64,000 nt of DNA from 2-12-FULL-60-25 sp003576745 (GTDB lineage Bacteria > Patescibacteriota > Patescibacteriia > 2-12-FULL-60-25). This document shows positions 1 through 8,096 of this stretch, piece after piece. Each line of letters begins with the position of its first letter. Position 1 is the stretch's first letter. The notes beneath the pieces are model-generated. The model was given only the letters and a program-made list of their open reading frames with translations, was not told where the DNA came from and did not search any database. The stretch is from contig SZOQ01000001.1 in the NCBI GenBank assembly GCA_030272835.1, forward strand, positions 124,001-188,000, in the 5' to 3' direction. Both the position numbers and the translations under genes were made by a program.

Positions 1-1428
1 ACTGCCGACAAGAATTCTGACCGGAACAGCGAAGGCGCAAAGAACGACCGTTGCCACAAGGGTCGTTCTGAAGGATATCCAGACGCCGGCCGTTCCCAGG
101 CGTCCTTGCGAGGCGCGCAGCCGCCACCACAAGAGCGCGATGCTGATCCATGAAGCGATGGTAAAAGCGAGCACAAGACCATTCAGACCGAGCGGCTCGC
201 GGAACAAAAGGGCCAGCGCGATATTCGTTCCTTCGGACACGGCGCCGATCCATAGCGGGGTCACCGTATTCTGCAGAGCGAAGAATGAACGAGAAAAAAG
301 CGGCACGAGCGCTTGTGATAGGAGAGAGAAGGAAAAAATTGCCAGCGCATCGGCCGTGCGGATGGTGTCATTCCAGTCGAATTGTCCCTGCCCGAGCACA
401 AGACGCACAACCTGCGCGCGAAGAATGAGCATGAGCGCCATGGACGGCAGAAGAAGGAAGATGATCTTTCTTGCCGTCCCGTTCAGCGCATGGCGAAACG
501 CTTCTTTGTTTTGCGCGCTCGCCGCACGCGACAATGCAGGAAAGGCTGCAACCGCGAAAGAAATGCCGAAAATGCCGACCGGCACGTATTGCAGATTCAT
601 GGCGAGGTTCAACACAGCGACGGACCCGACGGCGAGTGTGGACGCAAGCCCGACGAGCACGACAAGATTAATCTGCATCATGGCGAGCCCGATAGTACGC
701 GGCGCCATGAGCCGGAGAATACGGCGCACGCCTTCATGGTGGAATGAAGGCACAGGCAAACGCTCCAACCCCAGTCGGTACGCTACGGATACCTGCGTGA
801 ACAGGTGAAGCGCCGCGCCGAGTACCACGCCCCAGCCAAGGCCGATCGGTCCAAAATTCGGAACGAAAAAAATGACGCCGACGATGATGCCGAGATTGTA
901 AAACACGGGTGCGAGCGAAAACGCCACGAAACGCCGTGTCGCCTGAAGGATGCCGCCCATCACCGCCGACAGCGCCAGAAAAAAGGTGGACAACAGCATG
1001 ATGCGAGACAGTGAAACCGTCAGAGCTAATTTGTCTCCCAGAAAACCAGGAACGGTGGGAGGAACAAGCCACGGCGCCGCGACGAACAATACGGCGCAGA
1101 GCACAAGCATGGCGGCTCCGACTACCGACAGCACTCGTTCCGCAAGGCGCCAGGCTTCCCGCTTGTCATTTTCGAGATATTCCGTAAAGACGGGGATGAA
1201 TGCCGCGGACAATGCGCCGAGAATCACAAGATTGTATAAAAAATCCGGGATGCGGAATGCCGCATAATAGGCGTCCAGCGTATCCCCCGCGCCGAATGTC
1301 GACGCAAGAACGCGATCCCTGAATACGCCGACCAGTCTGGATGCCAATGAAGCGGCCCCTACAATGAAGGCCGCCGTCGTTACACTTTCGGTTTCGCCGT
1401 TCCAGAGACGACGGAAAAGATTCAGCAT
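1..1428 (-). CDS. murJ: Lipid II flippase MurJ/MviN, 3' end outside window
   Basis: Integral membrane flippase of the MOP superfamily, which moves lipid-linked peptidoglycan precursor across the cytoplasmic membrane. The reading frame starts with ATG at 1428 and stays open through base 1, so 476 codons are visible of a family length of roughly 500-550. The N-terminus reads MLNLFRRLWNGETESVTTAA and continues into a segment typical of MurJ (GAASLASRLVGVFRDRVLA, then GAGDTLDAYYAAFRIPD, then GALSAAFIPVF). Long hydrophobic stretches follow. No clear Shine-Dalgarno sequence is seen before the ATG. The upstream gap is a mosaic repeat. The family call is firm; the missing C-terminus cannot be judged. 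Confidence 0.9.
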   Translation of the reverse strand, partial: MLNLFRRLWNGETESVTTAAFIVGAASLASRLVGVFRDRVLASTFGAGDTLDAYYAAFRIPDFLYNLVILGALSAAFIPVFTEYLENDKREAWRLAERVLSVVGAAMLVLCAVLFVAAPWLVPPTVPGFLGDKLALTVSLSRIMLLSTFFLALSAVMGGILQATRRFVAFSLAPVFYNLGIIVGVIFFVPNFGPIGLGWGVVLGAALHLFTQVSVAYRLGLERLPVPSFHHEGVRRILRLMAPRTIGLAMMQINLVVLVGLASTLAVGSVAVLNLAMNLQYVPVGIFGISFAVAAFPALSRAASAQNKEAFRHALNGTARKIIFLLLPSMALMLILRAQVVRLVLGQGQFDWNDTIRTADALAIFSFSLLSQALVPLFSRSFFALQNTVTPLWIGAVSEGTNIALALLFREPLGLNGLVLAFTIASWISIALLWWRLRASQGRLGTAGVWISFRTTLVATVVLCAFAVPVRILVGS

Positions 1429-1440
1429 TGATTGGTTATG

Positions 1441-1721
1441 AATCGTGGGTTACGGGGAGATTGTAGATGGAGCTATTGGTAATTGGGAATTGGGAACTGG
1501 GAAAAGAGGGCAAAGGACTAAGGGAAACAGGTTATGGGTTATGGGAAAAATTGTAAGTGGGAGCAGTTAGCTATTAGCAATGAGCAATTAGGAAGTGTAA
1601 AAGGGCTAAGGGCACAGGGTAAAGGGAACGGGTTCGGGTTACGGGGCGCATGGCTCACGGCGCATGGCGCATGACCTACGAAACCACGCAACGACGTCCT
1701 ACGTACTCTTCGCATCCCGCT
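1441..1721. repeat. Mosaic intergenic repeat, long form
   Basis: Fills the gap between the Rieske gene stop and the murJ start. Left end GGGTTACGGGGAGATTGTAG and TTGGTAATTGGGAATTGGG, then AGGGCAAAGG and AAGGGAACGGGTTCGGGTTA, then C-rich CACGCAACGACGTCCTACG and CTTCGCATCCCGC. The same modules, in the same order, recur in other gaps such as 34806-35012 and 51940-52249. No ORF here looks real. Confidence 0.85.
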
Positions 1722-2090
1722 CTACCCGAATTCATCCACAATTTCCAAAATGGCAAATAACCGCTCCCCGTCCTGCTCGATCTCGATAGGCTTGAGCGCG
1801 CTTCCTTCCGGCGCTTCCCCGCACAGACGTTGGCCGCTTTCGGCATCGAATTCCGCTCCATGCCACCGGCATGAAAGGACGCGACTCCTTCCTCCCAGTT
1901 CACCGTTTCCTACCTCATGCTTCAACTCCACTGCTCCTCCCATGTGCGTACAGCGGTTCAGAAAAGCTACGATCTTGCCGCGATGATTGTAAGCGATTCC
2001 CGCAGATCCGCCAAAGGCAAAAGATTTCGAAGCGCCTTCCGGCAGCTCAGACAAAGTTGCGATAAGGATCTTCTTGCGAAGAATATTCAT
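1722..2090 (-). CDS. Rieske-type [2Fe-2S] ferredoxin-like protein
   Basis: Small electron-transfer protein of 122 residues with the two Rieske cluster-binding boxes. Cys47-x-His49 lies in CTHMGG and Cys74-x2-His77 in CRWHGAEFD, which is the spacing of bacterial Rieske ferredoxins. No signal peptide or membrane segment is visible, so it is probably cytoplasmic. The partner is unknown. The ATG at 2090 (MNILRKKILIATLSELPEG) was chosen because the longer frame from 2135 runs into the end of the upstream glycosyltransferase, which stops 22 bases before this ATG; the two are probably co-transcribed. Similar stand-alone Rieske proteins resemble NirD and ferredoxin subunits of dioxygenases, but no oxygenase gene is nearby. 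Confidence 0.85.
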   Translation of the reverse strand: MNILRKKILIATLSELPEGASKSFAFGGSAGIAYNHRGKIVAFLNRCTHMGGAVELKHEVGNGELGGRSRVLSCRWHGAEFDAESGQRLCGEAPEGSALKPIEIEQDGERLFAILEIVDEFG

Positions 2091-2112
2091 GATGTGATCA
2101 TCGCCCAATACC

Positions 2113-2844
2113 TTACCCTCCTGCCCCCGTACCACCCTCTCCTCCCATATGATACCGGAACGGCGATCTGTTCCTGAATGGTCCTTTGAATATCATACGC
2201 AATTCCGCCCAGACGAATTTGAATCCGATGGCCCAGCGTCCGTCTTTGTCGAAACGGCGAACCGAGGTTTGGATGGGCGGAACGCGGCGGAGAATACGGA
2301 AGACATACCGATGTTTTACGATGCGTTGAACGTATTCATGATCCTCCGCGAATACCACGCCCTCATCGAATCCGCGAACAGCGTCATGGACCCTTTTTTT
2401 TACAAAGATACAAAACCCCGGAGCATGCGGACGGATGCGCTCCGTCAAATGCACGTATCCGTTATAGATGCGGAAAAAGAATTTATCCGTCATGCGATCC
2501 GACATGGGCGCGATATCTGCGGTCGCGACATCTGCCTGCGTCTCCTGAAACTCTTCGATGGCGCATTCGAGAAAATTATTTGACGGCAGGACAACATCCG
2601 CATCAAGAAACAAAAGAAGCTCCCCGTGAGCATGTTCTGCGCCTGCATTACGTCCTGCTCCCGGCAAACCACCCGGCACAATGAATGCGCTTCGCCTTTT
2701 GGCGATTTCTCGCGTTCCGTCCGTTGACGCGGCATCCGCAACAATCGTCTCGAAATCCTGAAAGGTTTGGGCATCCAAGGAATCAAAAAGCGCCGGAAGG
2801 CTTTTTTCTTCATTCTTCGCAGGAATGATGATTGAAAGTTTCAT
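2113..2844 (-). CDS. Family 2 glycosyltransferase
   Basis: GT-A fold glycosyltransferase of 243 residues. It starts MKLSIIIPAKNEEKSLPAL, the usual GT2 first strand, followed by DAASTDGTREIA and the metal-binding Asp-x-Asp in LLFLDADVVLP. A conserved FAEDHEY stretch near residue 170 matches the catalytic ED region. No transmembrane segment is obvious, except perhaps the hydrophobic C-terminal part (FKFVWAELRM). The C-terminal tail GGEGGTGAGG is low complexity. Donor and acceptor cannot be read from sequence. The start at 2844 leaves out an upstream in-frame stretch that is encoded by repeat DNA. It is followed by the Rieske gene. Confidence 0.85.
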   Translation of the reverse strand: MKLSIIIPAKNEEKSLPALFDSLDAQTFQDFETIVADAASTDGTREIAKRRSAFIVPGGLPGAGRNAGAEHAHGELLLFLDADVVLPSNNFLECAIEEFQETQADVATADIAPMSDRMTDKFFFRIYNGYVHLTERIRPHAPGFCIFVKKRVHDAVRGFDEGVVFAEDHEYVQRIVKHRYVFRILRRVPPIQTSVRRFDKDGRWAIGFKFVWAELRMIFKGPFRNRSPFRYHMGGEGGTGAGG

Positions 2845-2864
2845 GAAGATATTCTGTGCAGGAC

Positions 2865-3050
2865 GGGGTTCGGGGAGAATTATGCTCCCCCTACGCAACC
2901 ACGTCCTACGCAACTACGTCCTCTTCCCCCCTACGCAACTACACAACTTCCCGCATGGCTCACGTCTCATAACTCACGACCCACGCCCTACCCCCTACGT
3001 CCTACGCAACCACGCCCTACGCACCCTCCTCCCCACTTCCTGTCTCCCTG
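2865..3050. repeat. Mosaic intergenic repeat
   Basis: Begins GGGTTCGGGGAGAATTATG, with a GGGGAG/CTCCCC stem, then repeated CCTACGCAACCACGTCCTACG units and an end CCCTACGCACCCTCCTCCCC. It runs into the 3' end of the TrmH-like gene: the TAG stop (3017-3019) and the last residues SGEEGA are made of repeat sequence. Confidence 0.85.
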
Positions 3051-3493
3051 AATCTCCACATCGCAATCCCCGCTGCGACCATGACATTCAATGATTCCTT
3101 TGTGCCGTACTGCCGTATCTGCACAATATCATCGCATTGTTTCAGCACCATGTCACTCAATCCTTCGACTTCATTCCCGAGAACGATAGCAGTGGGATAG
3201 GACGGTTTGTATTCATGGAGCATCAATGCCCCTTCCGCTCTTTCCAGACCGCATATCCTTAATCCGTCGCTCCGCAATCGTTCCAGGCATTCAATGGGAT
3301 CCGCGATGTTCTCCCACTCCACGATTTGTTCAGCGCCGAGGGCGGTCTTTTTTACTTCCGGGTGATCCGGTCCTGCCGTATAACCGGCTAACCAGAGCTT
3401 TTGAACGCCAAGAGCGTCCGCGGAACGAAATAATGCGCCGACGTTATATGCTGAACGAATATTCACGGCAACGACATCGATACGGGGCTTCAT
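3017..3493 (-). CDS. SpoU/TrmH-family RNA 2'-O-methyltransferase
   Basis: SAM-dependent ribose methyltransferase of the SPOUT knot fold, 158 residues, close to the minimal catalytic domain. Motif 1 is NIRSAYNVGALFRSADALG, motif 2 is AIVLGNEVEGLS, and motif 3 is YGTKESLNVMVAAGIAMWRF, the SLNV knot region. There is no N-terminal substrate-binding extension, so it is closer to TrmL/TrmH-like short forms; the exact RNA target is unknown. The ATG at 3493 was chosen because AGGA lies 8 bases before it. An ATG at 3502 is the alternative. The C-terminal SGEEGA and the stop come from the adjacent repeat. It is divergent from the uracil methyltransferase gene at 3609. Confidence 0.88.
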   Translation of the reverse strand: MKPRIDVVAVNIRSAYNVGALFRSADALGVQKLWLAGYTAGPDHPEVKKTALGAEQIVEWENIADPIECLERLRSDGLRICGLERAEGALMLHEYKPSYPTAIVLGNEVEGLSDMVLKQCDDIVQIRQYGTKESLNVMVAAGIAMWRFRETGSGEEGA

Positions 3494-3571
3494 GGCGGTC
3501 ATCCTATAGAAGATCAATGGAAACGAAAAGCAGGCGCTGAAAAGTCTCCATTCCCGTTCATATGTCAACAA

Positions 3572-3600
3572 TAGACGACATAAGCGATTTCCTGTATGGT
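3572..3600 (+). promoter_or_regulatory. Putative promoter of the uracil methyltransferase gene
   Basis: TAGACG, 17 bases, TATGGT, then 8 bases to the ATG at 3609. The transcription start would fall at or next to the start codon, giving a leaderless mRNA. Read from sequence only; the -35 match is modest. Confidence 0.4.
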
Positions 3601-3608
3601 GGCCGCTC

Positions 3609-5006
3609 ATGAAATACGGAGAAATCGTGCGAGGAGTCATTGACCGCTTCGATAAAAAAGGACGGGGCATTTTCGACATTTCTCTGCCCGATGGAAGAAA
3701 AAAACCCATGGCCGTTCCTTTTACAACCGTCGGTGACGAGGTCGAAGCAACGCATATCAAGCGCGAACAAGGACGATATTTCGGGCGTCTGGAACAGATT
3801 CTGTCGCCGGGTCCGGATCGCATTCCCCTCCCCGACCCCGTCTTCAAAGATTTTTCCGGCGCCATGTGGCTGCATATTGATTACGACGCCCAGCTGCGCT
3901 TTAAACGCGACATGATCAACCGCGCTTTTGAAGAGGCGGGCCACGATGAGCGTATCGACGCCGTCATCCCCGACGACCCACGGCCAGCGGACCATGGCCA
4001 TTTTTTTTACCGTAATCGCATGGACTATGTGTTCGGCCATAAAGGAGAAATCGGGCTCAAAGCCTACGGCGCATGGAACAAATATATCGACGTCCGCAAG
4101 GATATTCTGCTGTCTCCGGATGTTCCCGCGATTCTCGATGTCTTCCGCGCATTTATGAAAGAGCATCCCATCCTCGAACCGTGGGATGCGAAACACCACC
4201 GTGGGGATGTCCGATATGCGGTTATTCGTGAAGGAAAACATACGGGTCAGCGCCTCATTGCGCTCGTCGTAAAGGATCTGAATCGCATCTCGGACGGTAT
4301 GCGCGAAGTTCTCAAAGAGAAGCTGGACGGTTTTGCGACGGACATTCTTCTTTCGGAGAATTCCAAAATGACGGATATTTCCTATGGGGTCGTCCAAGTA
4401 CCGCTCAAAGGCGATGCGATATTTGAAGAGGAAGTCAATGGCACCATGTATGCCATCCATGTAAATAGTTTTTTTCAGACAAACACCGCCATGGCTGCGA
4501 AGCTTCAAGATATTGTTTGGGATAACGTGCCCGCGCACGCAAACCGTCATCCGTATACCGCATGCCGCCTCCTTGACCTCTACTGCGGCCTCGGTTTTTT
4601 TGCCGTGAATTTCGCTCGGCGCGATCCGGAACTCGTCGTGAAGGGATTCGAGATTGATGAAGCATCCATTGAACTCGCAACGGACAATGCGAAACAGAAT
4701 GGTGTTGGAGACAGATGCGAATTCTTTGCAGAAAAATCCGAGAATTTGGCCTGGGAAGACATCGATGCGGACACGGTGATTGTGGACCCGCCGCGCGCCG
4801 GGCTCCATCCTAAAGTCATTCAAACACTCGTCGACAAGAAATACCCCGCGCTTATCTATGTCTCATGCAACTATCACAGGCTCACGGAAGAACTGAAGGA
4901 GCTCAAACGGGCGTATCGCGTGGACGATGTGAAAGCCCTCGACCTTTTTCCCCACACCCCGCATGTGGAGGTGGTGGCAAAACTGACCAGTAGAATCGAA
5001 ACCTAA
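3609..5006 (+). CDS. RNA (uracil-5-)-methyltransferase, TrmA/RlmD family
   Basis: Transfers a methyl group from SAM to C5 of a uridine in RNA; 465 residues. An N-terminal TRAM-like beta domain (about 1-65) is followed by a Rossmann methyltransferase domain. SAM motif LLDLYCGLGFFAVNFA (321-336), VDPPRAGLH (392-400), catalytic Cys420 in YVSCNYHRL and the general-base Glu454 in PHTPHVE are all present. The segment corresponding to the Fe-S cysteines of RlmD (FSGAMWLHIDYDAQL, about 82-96) has Ser and Ala where cysteines would be, so this version has no iron-sulfur cluster. Substrate (tRNA U54 or rRNA) cannot be assigned. A -10-like TATGGT ends 8 bases before the ATG. Confidence 0.92.
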   Translation: MKYGEIVRGVIDRFDKKGRGIFDISLPDGRKKPMAVPFTTVGDEVEATHIKREQGRYFGRLEQILSPGPDRIPLPDPVFKDFSGAMWLHIDYDAQLRFKRDMINRAFEEAGHDERIDAVIPDDPRPADHGHFFYRNRMDYVFGHKGEIGLKAYGAWNKYIDVRKDILLSPDVPAILDVFRAFMKEHPILEPWDAKHHRGDVRYAVIREGKHTGQRLIALVVKDLNRISDGMREVLKEKLDGFATDILLSENSKMTDISYGVVQVPLKGDAIFEEEVNGTMYAIHVNSFFQTNTAMAAKLQDIVWDNVPAHANRHPYTACRLLDLYCGLGFFAVNFARRDPELVVKGFEIDEASIELATDNAKQNGVGDRCEFFAEKSENLAWEDIDADTVIVDPPRAGLHPKVIQTLVDKKYPALIYVSCNYHRLTEELKELKRAYRVDDVKALDLFPHTPHVEVVAKLTSRIET

Positions 5007-5053
5007 AAACTGATAGCGTGTTCACTATCCATGAATGATTAACCACCAACCTC

Positions 5054-5908
5054 ATGAAATCAGGATTCGTCATGCTCGCCGGGCGTTCGAATGTGGGAAA
5101 ATCTACGCTTTTGAACGCGCTCGTGGGGACCAAGGTCGCCATTATGAGCGAAAAACCCCAAACCACGCGTCATCCCGTTCGGGGGGTTCTTCATGACCCA
5201 CGCGGACAAATCGTGTTCGTGGATACGCCAGGGGTGTTCCTGGGAAAGAAGGACCCTGTGTCGAAACGACTGAATGAAATGGTCAAAGAAAATCTGGAAG
5301 GCATTGATGCGATCGTATATGTGGTTGACCCGACGCGCGAACCGGGGAATGAGGAAAAGTACATCCAAAATCTTCTGAAAAATTCCCGAACGCCCATTAT
5401 TCTTGCCGTAAATAAAAAAGACATTCCCGCGCGGAAGAAACCCTATCTCGAAGACGCCCGAGCCATTGACGTGGGTCAGATCGGCTCCGTGGAAATCTCC
5501 GCAAAAACCCACGCGAATTTGAATCTCATCGTGAATAAATTATTCGAGATTCTCCCGGTCGGTGAACCGTTTTATCCGGAACAGCAATTCACGGACATGG
5601 GACGGAAAGAATGGCTGGAAGAATTGATACGCGAAAAAGCATTCCAATACCTTGGGCAGGAGCTCCCATATGCCGTGCATGTGGAAGTGCACGACATTGA
5701 AGACCGGGAAGACGGCAGCGAATACGTCCAAGCGACGATCTATACGACGCATGAAAATCACAAGGGTATGATCATCGGAAAAGGCGGGAGCAAGCTCAAA
5801 GAAATCGGAACCGCGGCAAGAAAGGAACTCGAGACCGTAACCGGCAACAAGGTATACTTGGATCTGAACGTCAAAGTAGATAAAAATTGGCCGCAGCGCT
5901 TCCAGTAA
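5054..5908 (+). CDS. era: GTPase Era
   Basis: Essential GTPase that binds the 3' end of 16S rRNA during small-subunit assembly; 284 residues, a normal Era length. G1 is GRSNVGKS (10-17; Ser replaces the usual Pro), G2 QTTRHPVRG, G3 VDTPGVF, G4 NKKD, G5 SAK. The C-terminal KH domain holds the GxxG loop in MIIGKGGSKLKEIGTAARKE and ends LNVKVDKNWPQ, as in other Era proteins. It follows the uracil methyltransferase gene on the same strand by 47 bases and overlaps or abuts the unknown gene that follows, which suggests co-expression. Confidence 0.96.
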   Translation: MKSGFVMLAGRSNVGKSTLLNALVGTKVAIMSEKPQTTRHPVRGVLHDPRGQIVFVDTPGVFLGKKDPVSKRLNEMVKENLEGIDAIVYVVDPTREPGNEEKYIQNLLKNSRTPIILAVNKKDIPARKKPYLEDARAIDVGQIGSVEISAKTHANLNLIVNKLFEILPVGEPFYPEQQFTDMGRKEWLEELIREKAFQYLGQELPYAVHVEVHDIEDREDGSEYVQATIYTTHENHKGMIIGKGGSKLKEIGTAARKELETVTGNKVYLDLNVKVDKNWPQRFQ

Positions 5909-5913
5909 GCCCA

Positions 5914-6633
5914 ATGCCCCGACACTCCTCACCTTTCTCCATGCGCATGGAAGGGCCGCGTACGCCCCAGGAAGTTTCATTCGCAAAAGAGGCGCATCGC
6001 AAGCGCGATGTGGAACGATCACGGCAATCCGAACGGCTCGAGGAACAGCCAACGCTCGTGGATGTTCGCGAACACCTGGTCCGGCGAGGTCTTGAGCGCC
6101 TATGTCCCACCATCCACGACTGCAAGCCGGCAAATGTAGAACCCGTCCTCACGCAAGACCTGGAAACCGCGCGCGAAAAACGCGATGAGGAACAATTGCT
6201 TCATATACGCCGTCTTCTGTGGACGGATTCACGGCAGATAAATACCAATGATTCGCCGAAACGCGCAGAGAGCATCGCACAGCGCCTGCTCGCCGAGGTC
6301 CTCCGGAAACAACAAGAGATAGCGCGCTATGACGCAGATGCCGTACATGACCTAAAGGAACGGATTGCCGATATCCGGAACATCATTGAATCCCTCCGCA
6401 GGAATAGATACGGGAAAGATTTGGAAGATGAAACGGTTTTGGTCGAATCTTGGTTTGCATCCGCCCTGTATACATCGCAGAGCCCGTATGAAGGTATTCG
6501 GAAACGAGCCCTCCGCGAATTATCCGATCTCCGCATTCTGCGCGATGAATTCTATTTTCGCCGGTGTTTCCCCTCGTGGGCGAAGCTGCGAGACAGCTTC
6601 ATTGATGAAAAAAGTCTGGAGGATAAAAGGTAG
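5914..6633 (+). CDS. Conserved-looking hypothetical charged protein
   Basis: 239 residues, not recognised. It begins MPRHSSPFSMRMEGPRTPQE just 5 bases after the Era stop, so it is probably translated from the same transcript. An earlier in-frame start at 5887 would overlap Era. The protein is rich in Arg, Glu and Leu with predicted long helices (for example residues 80-170, including RAESIAQRLLAEVLRKQQEI and DLKERIADIRNIIESL), and has no signal peptide or membrane segment. A cytoplasmic, largely helical protein is the most that can be said. Confidence 0.65.
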   Translation: MPRHSSPFSMRMEGPRTPQEVSFAKEAHRKRDVERSRQSERLEEQPTLVDVREHLVRRGLERLCPTIHDCKPANVEPVLTQDLETAREKRDEEQLLHIRRLLWTDSRQINTNDSPKRAESIAQRLLAEVLRKQQEIARYDADAVHDLKERIADIRNIIESLRRNRYGKDLEDETVLVESWFASALYTSQSPYEGIRKRALRELSDLRILRDEFYFRRCFPSWAKLRDSFIDEKSLEDKR

Positions 6634-6758
6634 GGCAAAGGATTCGGGGAGAATTATGGTCCCCCAACGCAACCACGCCCTACGCAACGACGTCCTACAG
6701 GGCGCGGCATGCCGCGCCCTACACCTACTCTCCACTCCCTACTCTCACCCCCTCCCCT
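6633..6758. repeat. Mosaic intergenic repeat with 20-bp palindrome
   Basis: Starts at the stop codon of the preceding gene with GGGCAAAGGATTCGGGGAG. It contains ACGCAACGACGTCCTACAG, the perfect palindrome GGGCGCGGCATGCCGCGCCC at 6700-6719, and a C-rich end with CTACTCTCCACTCCCTACTC. The palindrome module recurs at 17295-17314 and 19253-19272. Confidence 0.85.
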
Positions 6759-6761
6759 GCA

Positions 6762-6790
6762 TTGACATCCGCCAAAAAATAGCATATTCT
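6762..6790 (+). promoter_or_regulatory. Sigma-70-type promoter
   Basis: TTGACA at 6762-6767, exactly 17 bases, TATTCT at 6785-6790. It lies directly after a repeat and about 60 bases before the small gene at 6850. It is the best consensus promoter seen in the window. Confidence 0.7.
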
Positions 6791-6849
6791 CGCTTCACTT
6801 GTACTTTTTTCTTGCATACGCGATCATCTGCCACGGAAAAAGAGGGACT

Positions 6850-7125
6850 ATGAAAATCGGAAAGACCGCGGATCTGCACCGTTCACGCAATTCCGAAAGG
6901 CCAAGCCGGCCGGTGAGGCACGACATCGAGCTGCAAGCGCACATCGACAGCGAGGGACCGCCTCCATCGAATCGATCCGTCCTCGGGAACATTCACATGC
7001 CCGGCCTGGTCCGAGAGCCGGGCGCTCCGCCGACAACCGAGGAGCTCGAAGCTCTCGCGGCAGCGCCGCCGGCCCACGCCGGACCGCTCACACACCAGCT
7101 TCCGCTCGACCGCGCGCTGAAATAG
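6850..7125 (+). CDS. Small proline-rich hypothetical protein
   Basis: 91 residues starting MKIGKTADLHRSRNSERPSR. Not recognised. It is hydrophilic and rich in Pro, Ala, Arg and Glu (for example REPGAPPTTEELEALAAAPP), with no membrane segment or cysteine, so probably intrinsically disordered. That it is a real gene is supported by a consensus promoter at 6762-6790, a GAGG Shine-Dalgarno element about 6 bases before the ATG, and an intrinsic terminator at 7147-7180. This makes it a self-contained single-gene transcription unit. Confidence 0.7.
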   Translation: MKIGKTADLHRSRNSERPSRPVRHDIELQAHIDSEGPPPSNRSVLGNIHMPGLVREPGAPPTTEELEALAAAPPAHAGPLTHQLPLDRALK

Positions 7126-7146
7126 CGCCGACAGGCACCAACTCAC

Positions 7147-7180
7147 AAAAGCGGTTCTGCTATTCGCGGAACCGCTTTTT
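7147..7180. terminator. Bidirectional intrinsic terminator
   Basis: GCGGTTC (7151-7157) pairs with GAACCGC (7169-7175), flanked by AAAA on the left and TTTTT on the right. It lies between the convergent gene ends at 7125 (+) and 7196 (-), so it can serve both. Confidence 0.85.
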
Positions 7181-7195
7181 CATACACGATGCTCT

Positions 7196-8095
7196 CTAAA
7201 GCTGGATCGATGGAATTTCAAAATTCACCATCGCCTTTAAAAGGCTCATATCAGCGCTGGCGTCTTCCGCGCCTTCGATGGGAGGATTCACGGTCAGCTT
7301 GAGAACAAGCGGATTGGCGCCATTATTCAGAATGACAATTTCCCCGAACCAATTTCTCGCGCGCAACGCCTCCACTTTTACCTGCTCGCCGTTCACCGTG
7401 ACCGGCCACTCAATGCGGTCCCCCTCGGCCTTCATAAAATCCGTATCAATGCGTCCTATTACCGCCCCTTCCTGCTGACGGAATCGCTCGATAGCCGATG
7501 AAAGCCCCGGTGCGGCGCGGGCGGCATCAAGCAGAGCCGGAATGACATTCAGATAGACGGTTGAGTTCCGCGTGCGCGTCAATTCTTCAAATACAGGCTT
7601 CGAAACCCATACCGCGCTTTCACGGTCACCGGTTCTTTCTTCCGGCCATCGGAGCGGAAGGTACAGCGCGTGCGATTCTGTAAAATCCAAATCGGAGAGC
7701 GACCCTTCCGTCGTCTGGGTTTCGTAGACGGGCTCCGGAGCGGCTTCCGCGTCCGCCGCCCTCGCCTGTCGGGATTCATCCGTTTCGATGCGCTCCTCGA
7801 GCTTCCAATCGAATGAAGCGGTTTCTCCATTGAAATGCTTTATGGTGACGGTCCGCAGGCTCTGATCCGGCTGTTCCGCGAGCTCATATGTATCTCCGCG
7901 CCGAACTGCCGTCCGCGTAAGAACGAAACTCGAACCCTCTTTGAATACCAGACGCTTCGTGATCTCTGCCGGCGACATATTGGAAAAGGCGCCTGCGGGT
8001 TGCGATGGAGCGGGCGTCTGCTGCAGACAGCCAGCACCCATGAAGGACGCGGCAAAAAGACATATGGCCAGTCGAGAATATCGTGCGGTTTGCAT
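7196..8095 (-). CDS. Putative lipoprotein, unknown function
   Basis: 299 residues beginning MQTARYSRLAICLFAASFMG, with a hydrophobic signal sequence ending at a cysteine (MGAGC-LQQ). The residue at -3 is Gly rather than Leu, so the lipobox is imperfect. The rest is hydrophilic, beta-rich and acidic, with no motif I recognise. The ATG at 8095 was preferred over 8107 because it puts the signal sequence at the very N-terminus. It starts 1 base after the stop of the upstream membrane-protein gene (TAAT-ATG), so the two form an operon. Both likely face the outside of the cell. Confidence 0.7.
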   Translation of the reverse strand: MQTARYSRLAICLFAASFMGAGCLQQTPAPSQPAGAFSNMSPAEITKRLVFKEGSSFVLTRTAVRRGDTYELAEQPDQSLRTVTIKHFNGETASFDWKLEERIETDESRQARAADAEAAPEPVYETQTTEGSLSDLDFTESHALYLPLRWPEERTGDRESAVWVSKPVFEELTRTRNSTVYLNVIPALLDAARAAPGLSSAIERFRQQEGAVIGRIDTDFMKAEGDRIEWPVTVNGEQVKVEALRARNWFGEIVILNNGANPLVLKLTVNPPIEGAEDASADMSLLKAMVNFEIPSIQL

Positions 8096-8096
8096 A

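Noticed and set aside
3558..4823. 421-residue minus-strand ORF
   Set aside because: Lies opposite the uracil methyltransferase gene, which carries full catalytic motifs; the antisense frame has no family resemblance.
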